Shown here in pieces: positions 25,606 to 34,189 of a stretch of 64,000 nt of DNA (position 1 is its first letter; each line of letters starts with the position of its first letter). The notes beneath the pieces were generated by a model, which was given only the letters and a program-made list of their open reading frames with translations, searched no databases and was not told the DNA's origin. Source of the stretch: Pseudomonas wayambapalatensis. GTDB lineage: Bacteria > Pseudomonadota > Gammaproteobacteria > Pseudomonadales > Pseudomonadaceae. Both the position numbers and the translations under genes were made by a program. The DNA lies in the NCBI GenBank assembly GCA_014268975.2, contig CP077096.1, positions 1,634,501-1,698,500 on the forward strand. Reading direction: 5' to 3'.

Positions 25606-25917
25606 TCATAAGTCCTGCCACCTCACTCTTAGCGAATTGATATTGATGGTGAGTGTTCGCCTAAGTGATCCGGACATGATGTCGCATGAGATCTCGTCCT
25701 CGTTAATCGAAAGGCAATGCAGCCCGCTGGCGTAATTGAACGCCAGAAGCCTATCGTCAAGATACAGCGATGTCGAAACAGTACCGTCCAGTGAGTAGAC
25801 CAACTCCAGCCGGAGGGGCTCTGCGGTGAGCTTGCAGCTCCATTGTGCATACTCTGGATCGAAATCTGCGACGAGCCCGAGCACCTCAAACAATGTGGTT
25901 TCGAAAGAACTAATCAT
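25606..25917 (-). CDS. Hypothetical protein coupled to the Rhs-adjacent gene
   Basis: A 103-residue soluble protein, beta-rich from about residue 25 (LRLELVYSLDGTVSTSLYLDD). It overlaps the end of the first post-Rhs gene by 8 bases, so it is probably translated with it. Two coupled small genes directly after the toxin could be a cognate pair or two successive immunity genes. The family is unknown. Confidence 0.55.
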   Translation of the reverse strand: MISSFETTLFEVLGLVADFDPEYAQWSCKLTAEPLRLELVYSLDGTVSTSLYLDDRLLAFNYASGLHCLSINEDEISCDIMSGSLRRTLTININSLRVRWQDL

Positions 25918-26407
25918 GGTTTTTGGGCGGGCTGAAAAAATTTATCACATCGTTCAGTGTGTTTTTTACGTATCCAGGAGGTAGGAAAATTTCTCGCACC
26001 ACGTCATCGTCATGCGCTTTCCAAATGACCCGGTCCATTGTCTCAAGCATGAGCAGAATCACGACATCGCCATCAAGGCAGGGCGTCAGGTTCAGCGACA
26101 AGAACAGTGCACCAATTTTGCTAGAATCAATCCAGTTTTGAGAGTGCTCGTACCCTTGCTCGATCTGGGAAAGGACGGCCGATTTGTCCAGGTTTTTCAG
26201 GGAGTCAGCGTAATCGAGATCATAATTATCGAATTTGACACTGATCATGTTCAAGAAGGTATCGATCTGCGTGATCTCTTCGTTTGCACCAATGAGATGA
26301 TTGTCTAAAGATAGGTTCACGGCCATCCAACCCGACTTGAAGTTTGGCGCGCAAGTCGAGCAACAGACTGAAAATAACTCTTTTTTCCCAGCGTTATAGT
26401 AGGTCAC
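25910..26407 (-). CDS. Probable cognate immunity protein of the Rhs toxin
   Basis: The 165-residue acidic protein starts with GTG at 26407, inside the last codons of the Rhs gene (14-base overlap). A good GAGGA site lies 7 bases upstream, within the toxin coding sequence. The product has no signal peptide and a negative C-terminal half (HDDDVVREIF). Genes overlapping the 3' end of an Rhs toxin are normally its immunity gene, so this is the best candidate. The sequence shows no family I can name. Confidence 0.7.
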   Translation of the reverse strand: MTYYNAGKKELFSVCCSTCAPNFKSGWMAVNLSLDNHLIGANEEITQIDTFLNMISVKFDNYDLDYADSLKNLDKSAVLSQIEQGYEHSQNWIDSSKIGALFLSLNLTPCLDGDVVILLMLETMDRVIWKAHDDDVVREIFLPPGYVKNTLNDVINFFSPPKNHD

Positions 26408-29400
26408 AGTTGCTTCCTCGGTTTTTCTTTCTATTAGCCATGTCTTTGAATCTTCGTTTGATCCAGTCAGGAACTTTCAGTCCCCTCGATGAATTTTCGC
26501 GCCCGTTCCAATGCACTTCGCCGTTTGCGCCTTGATAGCGATAGAATTCTCCATTCTTGTTCTGGCCAAACCAGGAGTCTGCCCTATCAGGAACGGCACG
26601 TTTGTAAACCTCTGCAGCATCATCGGGCAAGAGTGTTGTGGTATTACCGCCCCCTCGGAAGTTAGGTGATTTAGGGTCGTGATGCCCTGGGTCGACCAGT
26701 TTGGGTTTGGGGCCGTGATACTGAGCATCTGCCTTGTAATCGGCCTCCAGTCCAAATGGATCGATCCAACGAAGTGGGTTGGGCGCGTATCTATAAAGGT
26801 TGGGCCCTGCACTGATACTCAGTGGATCCTGCTGCGTAAACCGCCCCACCTCCGGATCATAGAACCTGAACGTGTTGTAGTGCAGCCCCGTCTCCCGGTC
26901 CAGGTACTGCCCCTGGAACCTCAGGTTCTGCTGACGGTTCTGCCCGGCATGGTGCCATTCTTCCCGACACTTGCCCCAGGTCGCGAACTCACCTTGCCAC
27001 ACGGTCACGCCGTTTTCATCGGTGAGCTGTTCGGGCAGCCCGGCGAGGTTGGTGTGGAAGTAGTGCAGTTGTTCGGTGCCGGGGGCGCCATCGAGGCGGG
27101 CGAGGAGTTCGTAGCTGTCGCTGTCGGCGTAGACGTACAGGCTGGGTTTGTCGTCCTGGATGTCCTGCAACAGGCGCAGACCCTGCCAGAGGAAAAGGGT
27201 CTGGCTGACAGGGGTAGGGTGATCGTTGCGGTACAGGCGCTTGGCGATCCTGCGGCCGAGCGGGTCGTAGTCGAATTCCACCCGCTCGTGCACCGGCCCG
27301 CGTTGCTGGTGCACGCGCACCAGACGATGCTCGGCGTCGTATTCGAAGCGCTGGATCAGGTGCGCGCCAGTGCGTTTTTCGCTGAGGCGGCCGAAGCGGT
27401 CGTAGCGGTAGCGTTTGTCCTGGAAGACCTTGAGGCGGTTGTGCCGTACGTAGCCCTTGATCGGGTAGCCATCTAGCAGATTGCCGGCCTTGTCGTAGCC
27501 GTAGTGCTCGACCTGTTGGCCATTGCGATGAGGCAGTGTGCGGCTGGCGCCATGGATGCGTTCTGTGGGGCCATAGTCGTAGCGAACCTGACCGCGCTGG
27601 ACATTGCCGCTGGCGTCGGTGCCGAACAGGCGGCCGATGATCTGTGTATGCGTGGGCGTTTCGCCGTCGCGGGTTCGCTGACACTGGATGAAATCCTCGC
27701 CGATCAGGTTGTCACTGTCGTCATAACGATACTGCTTGCTCAGCAGGGCCAGGCTGCCGGGGCCTGCGCCCTGTACATGCAGGGCTTTTTCAAGCAGGCG
27801 CCCGGTGCTGTCGTAGCGGGTCCGGGTCTGGATCCGGCCTTGTGTTCGCAGGACTTCGGCATGCAGCTCGTCGCGCTCGAAATCGCAGATCACACGGCCG
27901 TCGAGGTTGAGCTGATGCAAGTGGCCGCTGCCGTAGTACAGATGATTGAGGCGTCGGCCATCAGGCAGGGTCAGGGTCTGCAGGTTGCCCAGTTCGTCAT
28001 GTTCGTAGGCAAGCCGGCCCGCTTTCCCGGTTTCGCTCAGCAGTTGCCCGAGGGCGTCATGGCTGAAGGCGAGCCGTTTTGGCTCGCCCAGCAGGTTGGT
28101 GAAGGTGATCGCCAGCAGGTTGTCGGCGAGGTCGTATTCGTAGTCTGTGACGCCGTCGTCGGTGCGCTTGCGCAACAGGCGCCCGGCGGCGTCGTATTCG
28201 AAATATTGCGACTGTATCGAAGCCTCGGGCTCCGGCGGGCTGCCGGGGAACGTCGGCTCGGCGTCGCGGGCCGGGTGCAGCCTCGCCTCGATGACATTGC
28301 CCGCTGCATCGTAGCGATAGCTGTGACCGCCGCCATCGAGGTTGTGCTGGGCGGCCAGGCGGTCCAGGGCATCCCAGTGGAAGGCGTAGTGCTCGCCGTT
28401 TTCGTTTTGCAGACGTTGCAGGCGGTCGTGCGCATCCCAGGCGAAGCGAAGGGTGAGCCCCATGGCGTCGGTGCGTTGGCTGAGGCGCCCACGCTCGTCG
28501 TAGTGCCATTGGGTGAGTTGCTGGCCGGAGTCGATGTGCTGGGTCAACTGCCCCGACAGGTTTACCTGGTAGCGGTCGACGCGCCCGTCGGCGCGGGTGC
28601 TTTCCAGCAGGTGGCCACGGGCGTCGAAACGATAGCGGGTGCGGTTGTTGCGGCCGTTGAAGACTTCGCTCAGGTGACCGCGCTCGTCATAGCGCCAGAG
28701 GGTGGTGCGGTTGGAGCAGTCGCTGTAGCGAATCAGTTGCCCTCGGGCGTTCCATTCCAGCTGGCGGGTCTTGCCCTGAGCATCGATGACCTGTTCCACC
28801 CGGCCTTGTCGATCGTGACGGTAGCGCGTGGTGCGCCCCAGCGGGTCGGTGGTACTGATCAGGTTGCCGCGGGTGTCGTAGGTGTTGCGATAGGTATGGC
28901 CGGCGCCATCGCTGATGTGGGTGGGCAGCGCCCAGTGCTCGGTGTAGGTGGTGCGCTCGCAACGCCCCAGCGGGTCGTGGCTTTCGATCAGGCGCCCGAG
29001 CGCATCGTAGTGGTATCGCCACTCGGCGCCTTGCGGGTCGATGCTGGCCAGCAACTGGCCCTGGACGATCTCTTCCTGCCAGCGCTGGCCCAGTGGATCT
29101 ACATACACCAATACCTCGTGCAACGGGCCCCACTCGAAATGTTCCTTGCGACCTAGGCTGTCGGTGACCTCGGTATGACCCTGCCCCAGGTCGTAGTGGA
29201 AAAGGTAGTCCTCGCCGTCTTCGCTCCAGTGACGGATCACCCGCCACTCATGGTCTGGCTGCGGCTCGAGCAGCGGTGGCAGGTGCGGTGTCGGGCGAGG
29301 GACGGCGGTGAAACGTTGCCACTGGTAATGGAAGGTCGCACCGCTGGCCAGAGTGTGACTGGCCATCAGCCCTTCAGGGGTATAGCTGAAGCGTCGCAGC

Positions 29401-30944
29401 AGCTGGCCGCCCGGCTCGTGTACTTCGCTCAGTTGACCGGCAGGGGTGTAAGCGTAGGTGGCGAGGGTTTCACGGCGCTCGACCACAAAGTCGTTGCCCT
29501 CGCGCAGGAACAGGCGATGCACCTGGCCGACGCGGCGAGGGTGCATGCTGTCGTAGAGCAGTTCGACCACCGTGCGGCCAAAGGTGTCGACCAGGTACTG
29601 CAGGCGGCCGTCGTTGTCGTAGAGCAGGTCAAGGCGGTTGAGGTTGCGATCCCCCAGTTGCACCAGGCGTGAACGACTCGGGTCGTGCGGGTCGGTGCGC
29701 AGCACCTGGTACTGGCCGCTGTAGATGTCCTCGACCACGGTGATGCCGGCGTCCTGATGGAAGAACGCCAGGCCGTCGAGGCTGCTGACCAGCGCGCTGC
29801 CTGGCTGCAGGCGTCCCAGTTCGATACGCGTGCCTTCCTCGTCGACATAGACCCACAGCTCGCCCCCTTCAGGGTGGGGGACACGCTCGATGCGAACTTC
29901 ATAAGGCAGGCTCCAGCCCAGGCCGAACACGCCATCGCCGCGCGTGTCGTTGCTGTCGTAGCGCCGGGCCCATTCGATCGGCAGCAGGCCGGGGAGGGCG
30001 AAATCCAGGTCGTCAGGGCCGTCGAGCAGCTTGGCACCGCTGGAAACGATCACCGGATGGCCCTTGCACTTGGGAATCATCGACTTTGGCTTGGGTGCCT
30101 TGCCTGGGCGTGAGCGGGCCTTGCCACCCCGGCGCGAGAGGAGCATGCCGGCGACGATGCCGATGATCTTGGCCAGCGCGCTCTTGCCATCGCGGATGTC
30201 GCGCACGGTCAGCGTGCCGCCGCCGATGCGCACATTGGGCGAGAAGGTCATGCCCACAGGGCCGTCGCAAGTAGTCTTGTCGCCCACCCGCACGGCGGGT
30301 TGGCCATTGATGAACACCTTGTCCGAACCCTGGGCGAGGAAGTTCTTGGCCGGGTGCTTGCTGCAGGTGACGGTATCCTCGCCCCGCTCCTGGGTGCCGG
30401 GATCGGCCGGTGTGGTGACTGGCGGGTTGAAGATGCTGGCGATGTCCTGGGCCATGCCGATGATCGGGAGCATCATCGAGGCGCCGACCATGGCGTAGGC
30501 ACCGACGTTTTCCAGGATGGAGGGGGGCTCGGGGTTGTCGGGCGAGGCCTCGACGCCCAGGCTGATGCCGGCAGCACGGGCAGCGGGCATGCCATTGATA
30601 TGGACGTTGGCGGAGCCGGTCAGGATGGCGCCATAGGGCTCGGGCGGGAACAGCGAGTTGCCGACCCAGTCACTGAAGTCGGAAATGTGTTCGCCGATGC
30701 TCTTGTCGCCGCCGGGCAGCGAACTGGCCGCGCCTACCAGCAGGCCGGCGGCCACCGGCACCAGTGCAGCCGCCGCACCGCCGGTGCCGATGGTGGCGGC
30801 GACGGCGGCGCCCAAGGCTGCACCCACTGCGGCGGTGGCGGCCGCATAGACCACCGCCTCGGTCAGCGCGCTTGTGAGCTCGGCCATCAACGGTGGGTGC
30901 AGTATCAGGTCGTCCTTGCGGGCGGCGTGGAGGTCCTGCGCCAT
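26394..30944 (-). CDS. prePAAR Rhs polymorphic toxin, predicted T6SS effector
   Basis: The 1516-residue product begins with the prePAAR motif AARxxDxxxH (Ala7 to His16), then Ala/Gly-rich membrane segments (about 26-75). PAAR-like elements follow (ANVHINGMPAARA, about 112; DKVFINGQPAVRVGDKTTCDG, about 213-233). A long array of YD/Rhs repeats runs from about 320 to 1390 and ends in the Rhs core boundary NPLRWIDPFGLE. The remaining ~120 residues (containing HHDPKSPNFRGGGNTTTLLP and a Lys/Arg-rich end) are the variable toxin and match nothing I know. The PAAR part should cap a VgrG spike, with the membrane segment held by the upstream Eag-type chaperone. A strong AAGGAAG site lies 9 bases before the ATG. 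No T6SS structural genes are in the window. Confidence 0.88.
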   Translation of the reverse strand: MAQDLHAARKDDLILHPPLMAELTSALTEAVVYAAATAAVGAALGAAVAATIGTGGAAAALVPVAAGLLVGAASSLPGGDKSIGEHISDFSDWVGNSLFPPEPYGAILTGSANVHINGMPAARAAGISLGVEASPDNPEPPSILENVGAYAMVGASMMLPIIGMAQDIASIFNPPVTTPADPGTQERGEDTVTCSKHPAKNFLAQGSDKVFINGQPAVRVGDKTTCDGPVGMTFSPNVRIGGGTLTVRDIRDGKSALAKIIGIVAGMLLSRRGGKARSRPGKAPKPKSMIPKCKGHPVIVSSGAKLLDGPDDLDFALPGLLPIEWARRYDSNDTRGDGVFGLGWSLPYEVRIERVPHPEGGELWVYVDEEGTRIELGRLQPGSALVSSLDGLAFFHQDAGITVVEDIYSGQYQVLRTDPHDPSRSRLVQLGDRNLNRLDLLYDNDGRLQYLVDTFGRTVVELLYDSMHPRRVGQVHRLFLREGNDFVVERRETLATYAYTPAGQLSEVHEPGGQLLRRFSYTPEGLMASHTLASGATFHYQWQRFTAVPRPTPHLPPLLEPQPDHEWRVIRHWSEDGEDYLFHYDLGQGHTEVTDSLGRKEHFEWGPLHEVLVYVDPLGQRWQEEIVQGQLLASIDPQGAEWRYHYDALGRLIESHDPLGRCERTTYTEHWALPTHISDGAGHTYRNTYDTRGNLISTTDPLGRTTRYRHDRQGRVEQVIDAQGKTRQLEWNARGQLIRYSDCSNRTTLWRYDERGHLSEVFNGRNNRTRYRFDARGHLLESTRADGRVDRYQVNLSGQLTQHIDSGQQLTQWHYDERGRLSQRTDAMGLTLRFAWDAHDRLQRLQNENGEHYAFHWDALDRLAAQHNLDGGGHSYRYDAAGNVIEARLHPARDAEPTFPGSPPEPEASIQSQYFEYDAAGRLLRKRTDDGVTDYEYDLADNLLAITFTNLLGEPKRLAFSHDALGQLLSETGKAGRLAYEHDELGNLQTLTLPDGRRLNHLYYGSGHLHQLNLDGRVICDFERDELHAEVLRTQGRIQTRTRYDSTGRLLEKALHVQGAGPGSLALLSKQYRYDDSDNLIGEDFIQCQRTRDGETPTHTQIIGRLFGTDASGNVQRGQVRYDYGPTERIHGASRTLPHRNGQQVEHYGYDKAGNLLDGYPIKGYVRHNRLKVFQDKRYRYDRFGRLSEKRTGAHLIQRFEYDAEHRLVRVHQQRGPVHERVEFDYDPLGRRIAKRLYRNDHPTPVSQTLFLWQGLRLLQDIQDDKPSLYVYADSDSYELLARLDGAPGTEQLHYFHTNLAGLPEQLTDENGVTVWQGEFATWGKCREEWHHAGQNRQQNLRFQGQYLDRETGLHYNTFRFYDPEVGRFTQQDPLSISAGPNLYRYAPNPLRWIDPFGLEADYKADAQYHGPKPKLVDPGHHDPKSPNFRGGGNTTTLLPDDAAEVYKRAVPDRADSWFGQNKNGEFYRYQGANGEVHWNGRENSSRGLKVPDWIKRRFKDMANRKKNRGSNCDLL

Positions 30945-30972
30945 GAATCCGGGCTTCCTTGCTGGAGGGGTG

Positions 30973-31398
30973 TCAGCGTGTCTGCAGGCTCGCCTTGATG
31001 GCTTGCCAGTGCATGAGGTCGTTTTCCGTCAGCGGTGTCTCCTTGCTATAGCTCAGCACCATAAGACGCTGTGCCTGCACATGGGGATAGGCCAGTTGAC
31101 GCTGGTGCGAGCGAATTTCGCCGCGCTGGAACTGCAGGCCGACTTCCAGGCCCTGGATGGCTTGCGCCATGCCGCAGGTCGTGGCTTGAGGCTCGGTGAT
31201 GTGTGCATCGAGGCGACTGCGCAGTTGTTCGAGCTGCTGGCGGTAGACGGTATCGAAGGAGTGGTCTGCGGGGAGCGGGCTACGGGCGATCACCAAGGTG
31301 GTGCCGCGCTCCGGGAACGTCAGCATGTTCATGCTGCTGTCCTGCGGCAGCTCTGCGCCCAGGTCTAGTGATAGGTCCTGGGTTTGGTAGAGCGACAT
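30973..31398 (-). CDS. DUF1795 (DcrB-like) Eag-type chaperone for the Rhs effector
   Basis: A 141-residue cytoplasmic protein with the DUF1795 pattern: NMLTFPERGTTLVIARSPL near the N-terminus and a central dimerisation region. There is no signal peptide, unlike the lipoprotein DcrB. DUF1795/EagR proteins bind the N-terminal membrane segments of prePAAR effectors and keep them soluble until loading, and it directly precedes such an effector by 28 bases. The ATG at 31398 has AAGGAG 7 bases upstream; the frame extends to 31464 without support. Confidence 0.83.
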   Translation of the reverse strand: MSLYQTQDLSLDLGAELPQDSSMNMLTFPERGTTLVIARSPLPADHSFDTVYRQQLEQLRSRLDAHITEPQATTCGMAQAIQGLEVGLQFQRGEIRSHQRQLAYPHVQAQRLMVLSYSKETPLTENDLMHWQAIKASLQTR

Positions 31399-31547
31399 CG
31401 GTTGGCTCCTTGCCGGGGAAAGCTGCACCCTACAAATCCAGGGGCTTGAGGGCAAGCTGCGCATTGTCAGAATGGGATCGAGTCGTTGTAGGAAAGGATA
31501 TTCATAGACGACTTGCAGCCCTCCTGCACACCGTTACACTGCCGTGC

Positions 31548-32480
31548 ATGAACCTCGATACCCGCATCAAGTACCGCCATCTGCTGTGCTTTCTGGAGAT
31601 CGCCCGTCAGGGCAGTCTGGCCAGGGCGGCCGATGTCCTGGCGATCAGCCAGCCGGCCATTTCCAAGACGCTCAAGGAACTTGAGGACTTGCTCGAGACG
31701 CGTCTGTTCGAGCGCACCCGCCAGGGCGTCGAGCTGACCTCGGCGGGCACCCGCTTCATGCGCTACGCCGGGCCCAGCGTGCAGGCCCTGCGCGAAGGTG
31801 TCAGCACGGTGCGCGGCGAGGCCCGGGCGCCGTCGCAGGTGCGCATAGGTGTGCTGTCGACGGTCGAGGGGTTGCTGATGCCGGAGGTGCTGTGTCGCCT
31901 GCATCAGCGTCATGAGGCGTTGGTGATCAGCGTGGTCACCGGGATCAGTGCGCAGTTGCTGGGGCAACTGCGCCTGGGCGAACTGGAACTGGTGGTCGGG
32001 CGGATGACCGACAGCCCGCAGATCCAGGGCCTGTCGTTCGAGCACCTGTACAGTGAGTCCATGAGCCTGGTGGTGCGTCCTGGCCATCCGTTGCTCGCGC
32101 GCCAACCCCTGGATCGGGCACGGGTCGGCGATTACGCACTGGTGCTGCCGCCAGCAGGTACCACCATTCGCCTGCACGCCGACAGCCTGTTCGTGCAGTG
32201 CGGTATCCAGATGCCGGGGCAACGCCTGGAAACCCTGTCTCTGGCCTTGAGCCGGCGCTACCTGCTGGGCAGCGATGCGGTGTGGGTGGCACCGCGTGAC
32301 GCCGTGCTGATCGACCTGCAGCGTGGTGAGCTGGTCGAGCTCGACCTGGGTGTGCGCGAACCGGGAGGCTCGGTGGGTATCTGCCGCAACGCGGCCCTGC
32401 CGCAGGGGCTGGCAGCCCAATGGGTGTGCGAGGTATTGCGGGAAGTGGCGGGCGAATACCGGGCCGGCAGCTACCCTTGA
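31548..32480 (+). CDS. LysR-family regulator, PcaQ/GbpR-like
   Basis: The 310-residue product has an N-terminal winged helix-turn-helix (YRHLLCFLEIARQGSLARAA, then SQPAISKTLKELE at about 35-47) and a C-terminal periplasmic-binding-like effector domain. The opening MNLDTRIKYRHLLCFLE resembles PcaQ/GbpR-type regulators of aromatic or sugar catabolism. No catabolic operon lies beside it: it is divergent from the Eag/Rhs genes (149 bases) and followed by an FKBP gene. The target is therefore unknown. The start has no clear ribosome site; the ATG at 31548 is chosen because it begins the conserved domain. Confidence 0.82.
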   Translation: MNLDTRIKYRHLLCFLEIARQGSLARAADVLAISQPAISKTLKELEDLLETRLFERTRQGVELTSAGTRFMRYAGPSVQALREGVSTVRGEARAPSQVRIGVLSTVEGLLMPEVLCRLHQRHEALVISVVTGISAQLLGQLRLGELELVVGRMTDSPQIQGLSFEHLYSESMSLVVRPGHPLLARQPLDRARVGDYALVLPPAGTTIRLHADSLFVQCGIQMPGQRLETLSLALSRRYLLGSDAVWVAPRDAVLIDLQRGELVELDLGVREPGGSVGICRNAALPQGLAAQWVCEVLREVAGEYRAGSYP

Positions 32481-32624
32481 TTTTCACCGTGGGATGAACA
32501 TCCCTTCATACAGGAACTTCCTGGCACAAACCCGCTCCTATGCCGGTAGCCATTGGTCATGGCCGCCTGATAAGCTCGCGGCTTTACCCTGATTGCCCTC
32601 ATGGCGCATGAACAAGGAAATAGC

Positions 32625-33368
32625 ATGAAACAGCATCGTTTGGCGGCTGCGGTTGCCCTGGTAGGCCTGGTCCTGGCTGGCTGCGACGCTCAGACCAGCA
32701 GCGTCGAGCTGAAGACCCCAGCACAGAAGGCCTCCTACGGTATCGGCCTGAACATGGGCAAGAGCCTGGCGCAGGAAGGCATGGATGACCTGGACTCCAA
32801 AGCGGTGGCCCTGGGTATCGAGGATGCAGTCGGCAAGAAAGAAGCCCGTCTGAAGGACGAAGAACTGGTAGAAGCCTTCACCGCGCTGCAGAAACGCGCC
32901 GAGGAGCGCCTGGCCAAGGCCAGCGAGGAAGCGGCCGCCAAGGGCAAGAAGTTCCTTGAGGACAACGCCAAGAAGCCGGGCGTGGTCACCACCGCCTCGG
33001 GTCTGCAGTACGAAGTCGTGAAGAAGGCCGATGGCCCGCAGCCCAAGCCGACCGATGTGGTTACCGTCCACTACGAAGGCAAGCTGATCGATGGCAAGGT
33101 CTTCGACAGCTCGATCGAGCGTGGCAGCCCGATCGACCTGCCGGTCAGCGGCGTGATCCCAGGTTGGGTCGAAGGCCTGCAACTGATGCACGTCGGCGAG
33201 AAGTACAAGCTTTACATCCCGGCCGAGCTGGCCTACGGCGCCCAGAGCCCGAGCCCGCTGATCCCGGCGAACTCGGTACTGGTGTTCGACCTCGAGCTGC
33301 TGGCCATCAAGGACCCGAGCAAGCTGGACGCCGAACCTGCCGAGCCTGCCGAAGCGCCGGCCAAGTAA
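32625..33368 (+). CDS. FKBP-type peptidyl-prolyl isomerase, lipoprotein (FkpA/Mip-like)
   Basis: The 247-residue lipoprotein has a lipobox LAGC at about 17-20. A helical FKBP-N dimerisation domain (ASYGIGLNMGKSL to about 110) precedes the isomerase domain (VVTVHYEGKLIDGKVFDSS, PGWVEGLQLMHVGEKYKLYIP, AYGAQSPSPLIPANSVLVFD). A Glu/Ala/Pro-rich tail follows. It should assist folding of envelope proteins in the periplasm. AAGGAA lies 5 bases before the ATG; an in-frame ATG 8 codons upstream is less likely because it would disrupt the signal peptide. A terminator follows. Confidence 0.92.
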   Translation: MKQHRLAAAVALVGLVLAGCDAQTSSVELKTPAQKASYGIGLNMGKSLAQEGMDDLDSKAVALGIEDAVGKKEARLKDEELVEAFTALQKRAEERLAKASEEAAAKGKKFLEDNAKKPGVVTTASGLQYEVVKKADGPQPKPTDVVTVHYEGKLIDGKVFDSSIERGSPIDLPVSGVIPGWVEGLQLMHVGEKYKLYIPAELAYGAQSPSPLIPANSVLVFDLELLAIKDPSKLDAEPAEPAEAPAK

Positions 33369-33388
33369 TCTGGCAACTGCCGCACCTG

Positions 33389-33417
33389 ACGCCCCGTTTC
33401 GACGGGGCGTTTTCATT
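33389..33417 (+). terminator. Terminator after the FKBP gene
   Basis: ACGCCCCG-TTTCGA-CGGGGCGT forms an 8-bp stem followed by TTTCATTTT. It lies 20 bases after the stop codon. Confidence 0.88.
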
Positions 33418-33606
33418 TTGGTCGCACGCTTGACGCGAACGCTGCAGGTGTCTCACTGTCTGAGCATGAGGCACCTTGACGCGTAGCCAACCATACGTCT
33501 GACGCAAATCGTTTGCCTGTCTGAAACGGTTGTGTAAAAAACGCCCGATCTGAGCGAGACCCTTGCTCCGTGGGCGCCTAGCGCCCTAAAACGCTGCCCT
33601 GTTCAC

Positions 33607-33637
33607 AAGGTTATCCACAATAAATGTGGATAACCTT
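33607..33637. promoter_or_regulatory. Inverted pair of perfect DnaA boxes
   Basis: AAGGTTATCCACA (33607-33619) and TGTGGATAACCTT (33625-33637) are perfect 13-base inverted arms separated by ATAAA. Each contains the high-affinity DnaA box TTATCCACA. They lie 23 bases before the YkvA start, on the 5' side of its ribosome site. There is no dnaA, dnaN or rpmH nearby, so this is not oriC. Confidence 0.6.
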
Positions 33638-33659
33638 CCTGGCTGATGCTGGAGACACC

Positions 33660-34100
33660 ATGAGCGCACCCTGGAATTTTGCCCGTTTTCTGCCGCTGGC
33701 CGAGCGCTTGCTCAGCCGTGGCCGCCTGCCTGCGTTGCTGTTCGCCGTGGCCCGCAAGGGCCCCAAGCTGGGCCAGTTGCGTGACGACCTGCGCCTTATG
33801 CAAGGCCTGTGTCTGGCCTGGTGGCGTGGCGAGTACCGTGCCGTCAGTCCCAAGGCCTTGGTGACCATCGTCGCTGGCCTGCTGTATTTCGTCAGCCCCC
33901 TGGATGCCATTCCGGACTGGATCGTCGGTGTCGGTTTTCTCGATGACATCGCCGTGCTGGGGTGGGTGCTGAAGACCGTCGGTGACGAGCTGGCGCGCTT
34001 CAAGGCCTGGCGCGACAGCCAATCACCCGAGCGCCTGCGCGTGGTCGAGCGGCTGCCGGACAGCCCGGAAGCGTTACGCCTGGAACGTCCTCACCCTTGA
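33660..34100 (+). CDS. YkvA-family (DUF1232) membrane protein
   Basis: A 146-residue protein with the family core PKALVTIVAGLLYFVSPLDA followed by IPDWIVGVGFLDDIAVLGWV (about 62-105), which spans one or two membrane segments. The N-terminus is basic and helical, the C-terminus charged. The molecular role of the family is not known. The ATG at 33660 has GGAGA 4 bases upstream; the frame extends 12 codons further, but that would start inside the palindrome. Two inverted DnaA boxes immediately upstream could tie its expression to DnaA. Confidence 0.82.
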   Translation: MSAPWNFARFLPLAERLLSRGRLPALLFAVARKGPKLGQLRDDLRLMQGLCLAWWRGEYRAVSPKALVTIVAGLLYFVSPLDAIPDWIVGVGFLDDIAVLGWVLKTVGDELARFKAWRDSQSPERLRVVERLPDSPEALRLERPHP

Positions 34101-34137
34101 TTTTGGCCTGATCTGCACAGACTCCCGCACTTGGTCA

Positions 34138-34161
34138 TATAATTGGCATAAGCATTATGCC
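34138..34161 (+). promoter_or_regulatory. Promoter -10 and adjacent palindromic operator of the XRE gene
   Basis: A consensus -10 TATAAT (34138-34143) is followed at once by GGCATAA-GCA-TTATGCC (34145-34161), a perfect 7-base inverted repeat at the expected start site. No good -35 is seen. The position suggests autorepression by the helix-turn-helix protein that follows. Confidence 0.6.
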
Positions 34162-34189
34162 GACGGATTACATGCAGTAAGGGGGTTGT

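Noticed and set aside
27504..29156. 550-codon open frame antisense to the Rhs core
   Set aside because: It mirrors the Rhs repeat coding strand, and its low-complexity translation has no domain pattern.
26394..30944. CRISPR or tandem DNA repeat within the Rhs gene
   Set aside because: The periodicity is at protein level (YD repeats); the DNA copies are too diverged and have no spacers.
31548..32480. Naming the LysR regulator pcaQ
   Set aside because: The N-terminus resembles PcaQ, but there are no pca genes nearby and GbpR-like proteins look similar; left unnamed.
33600..33640. Chromosomal origin of replication
   Set aside because: Two DnaA boxes only; no dnaA-dnaN, rpmH or further boxes, and no AT-rich unwinding region.
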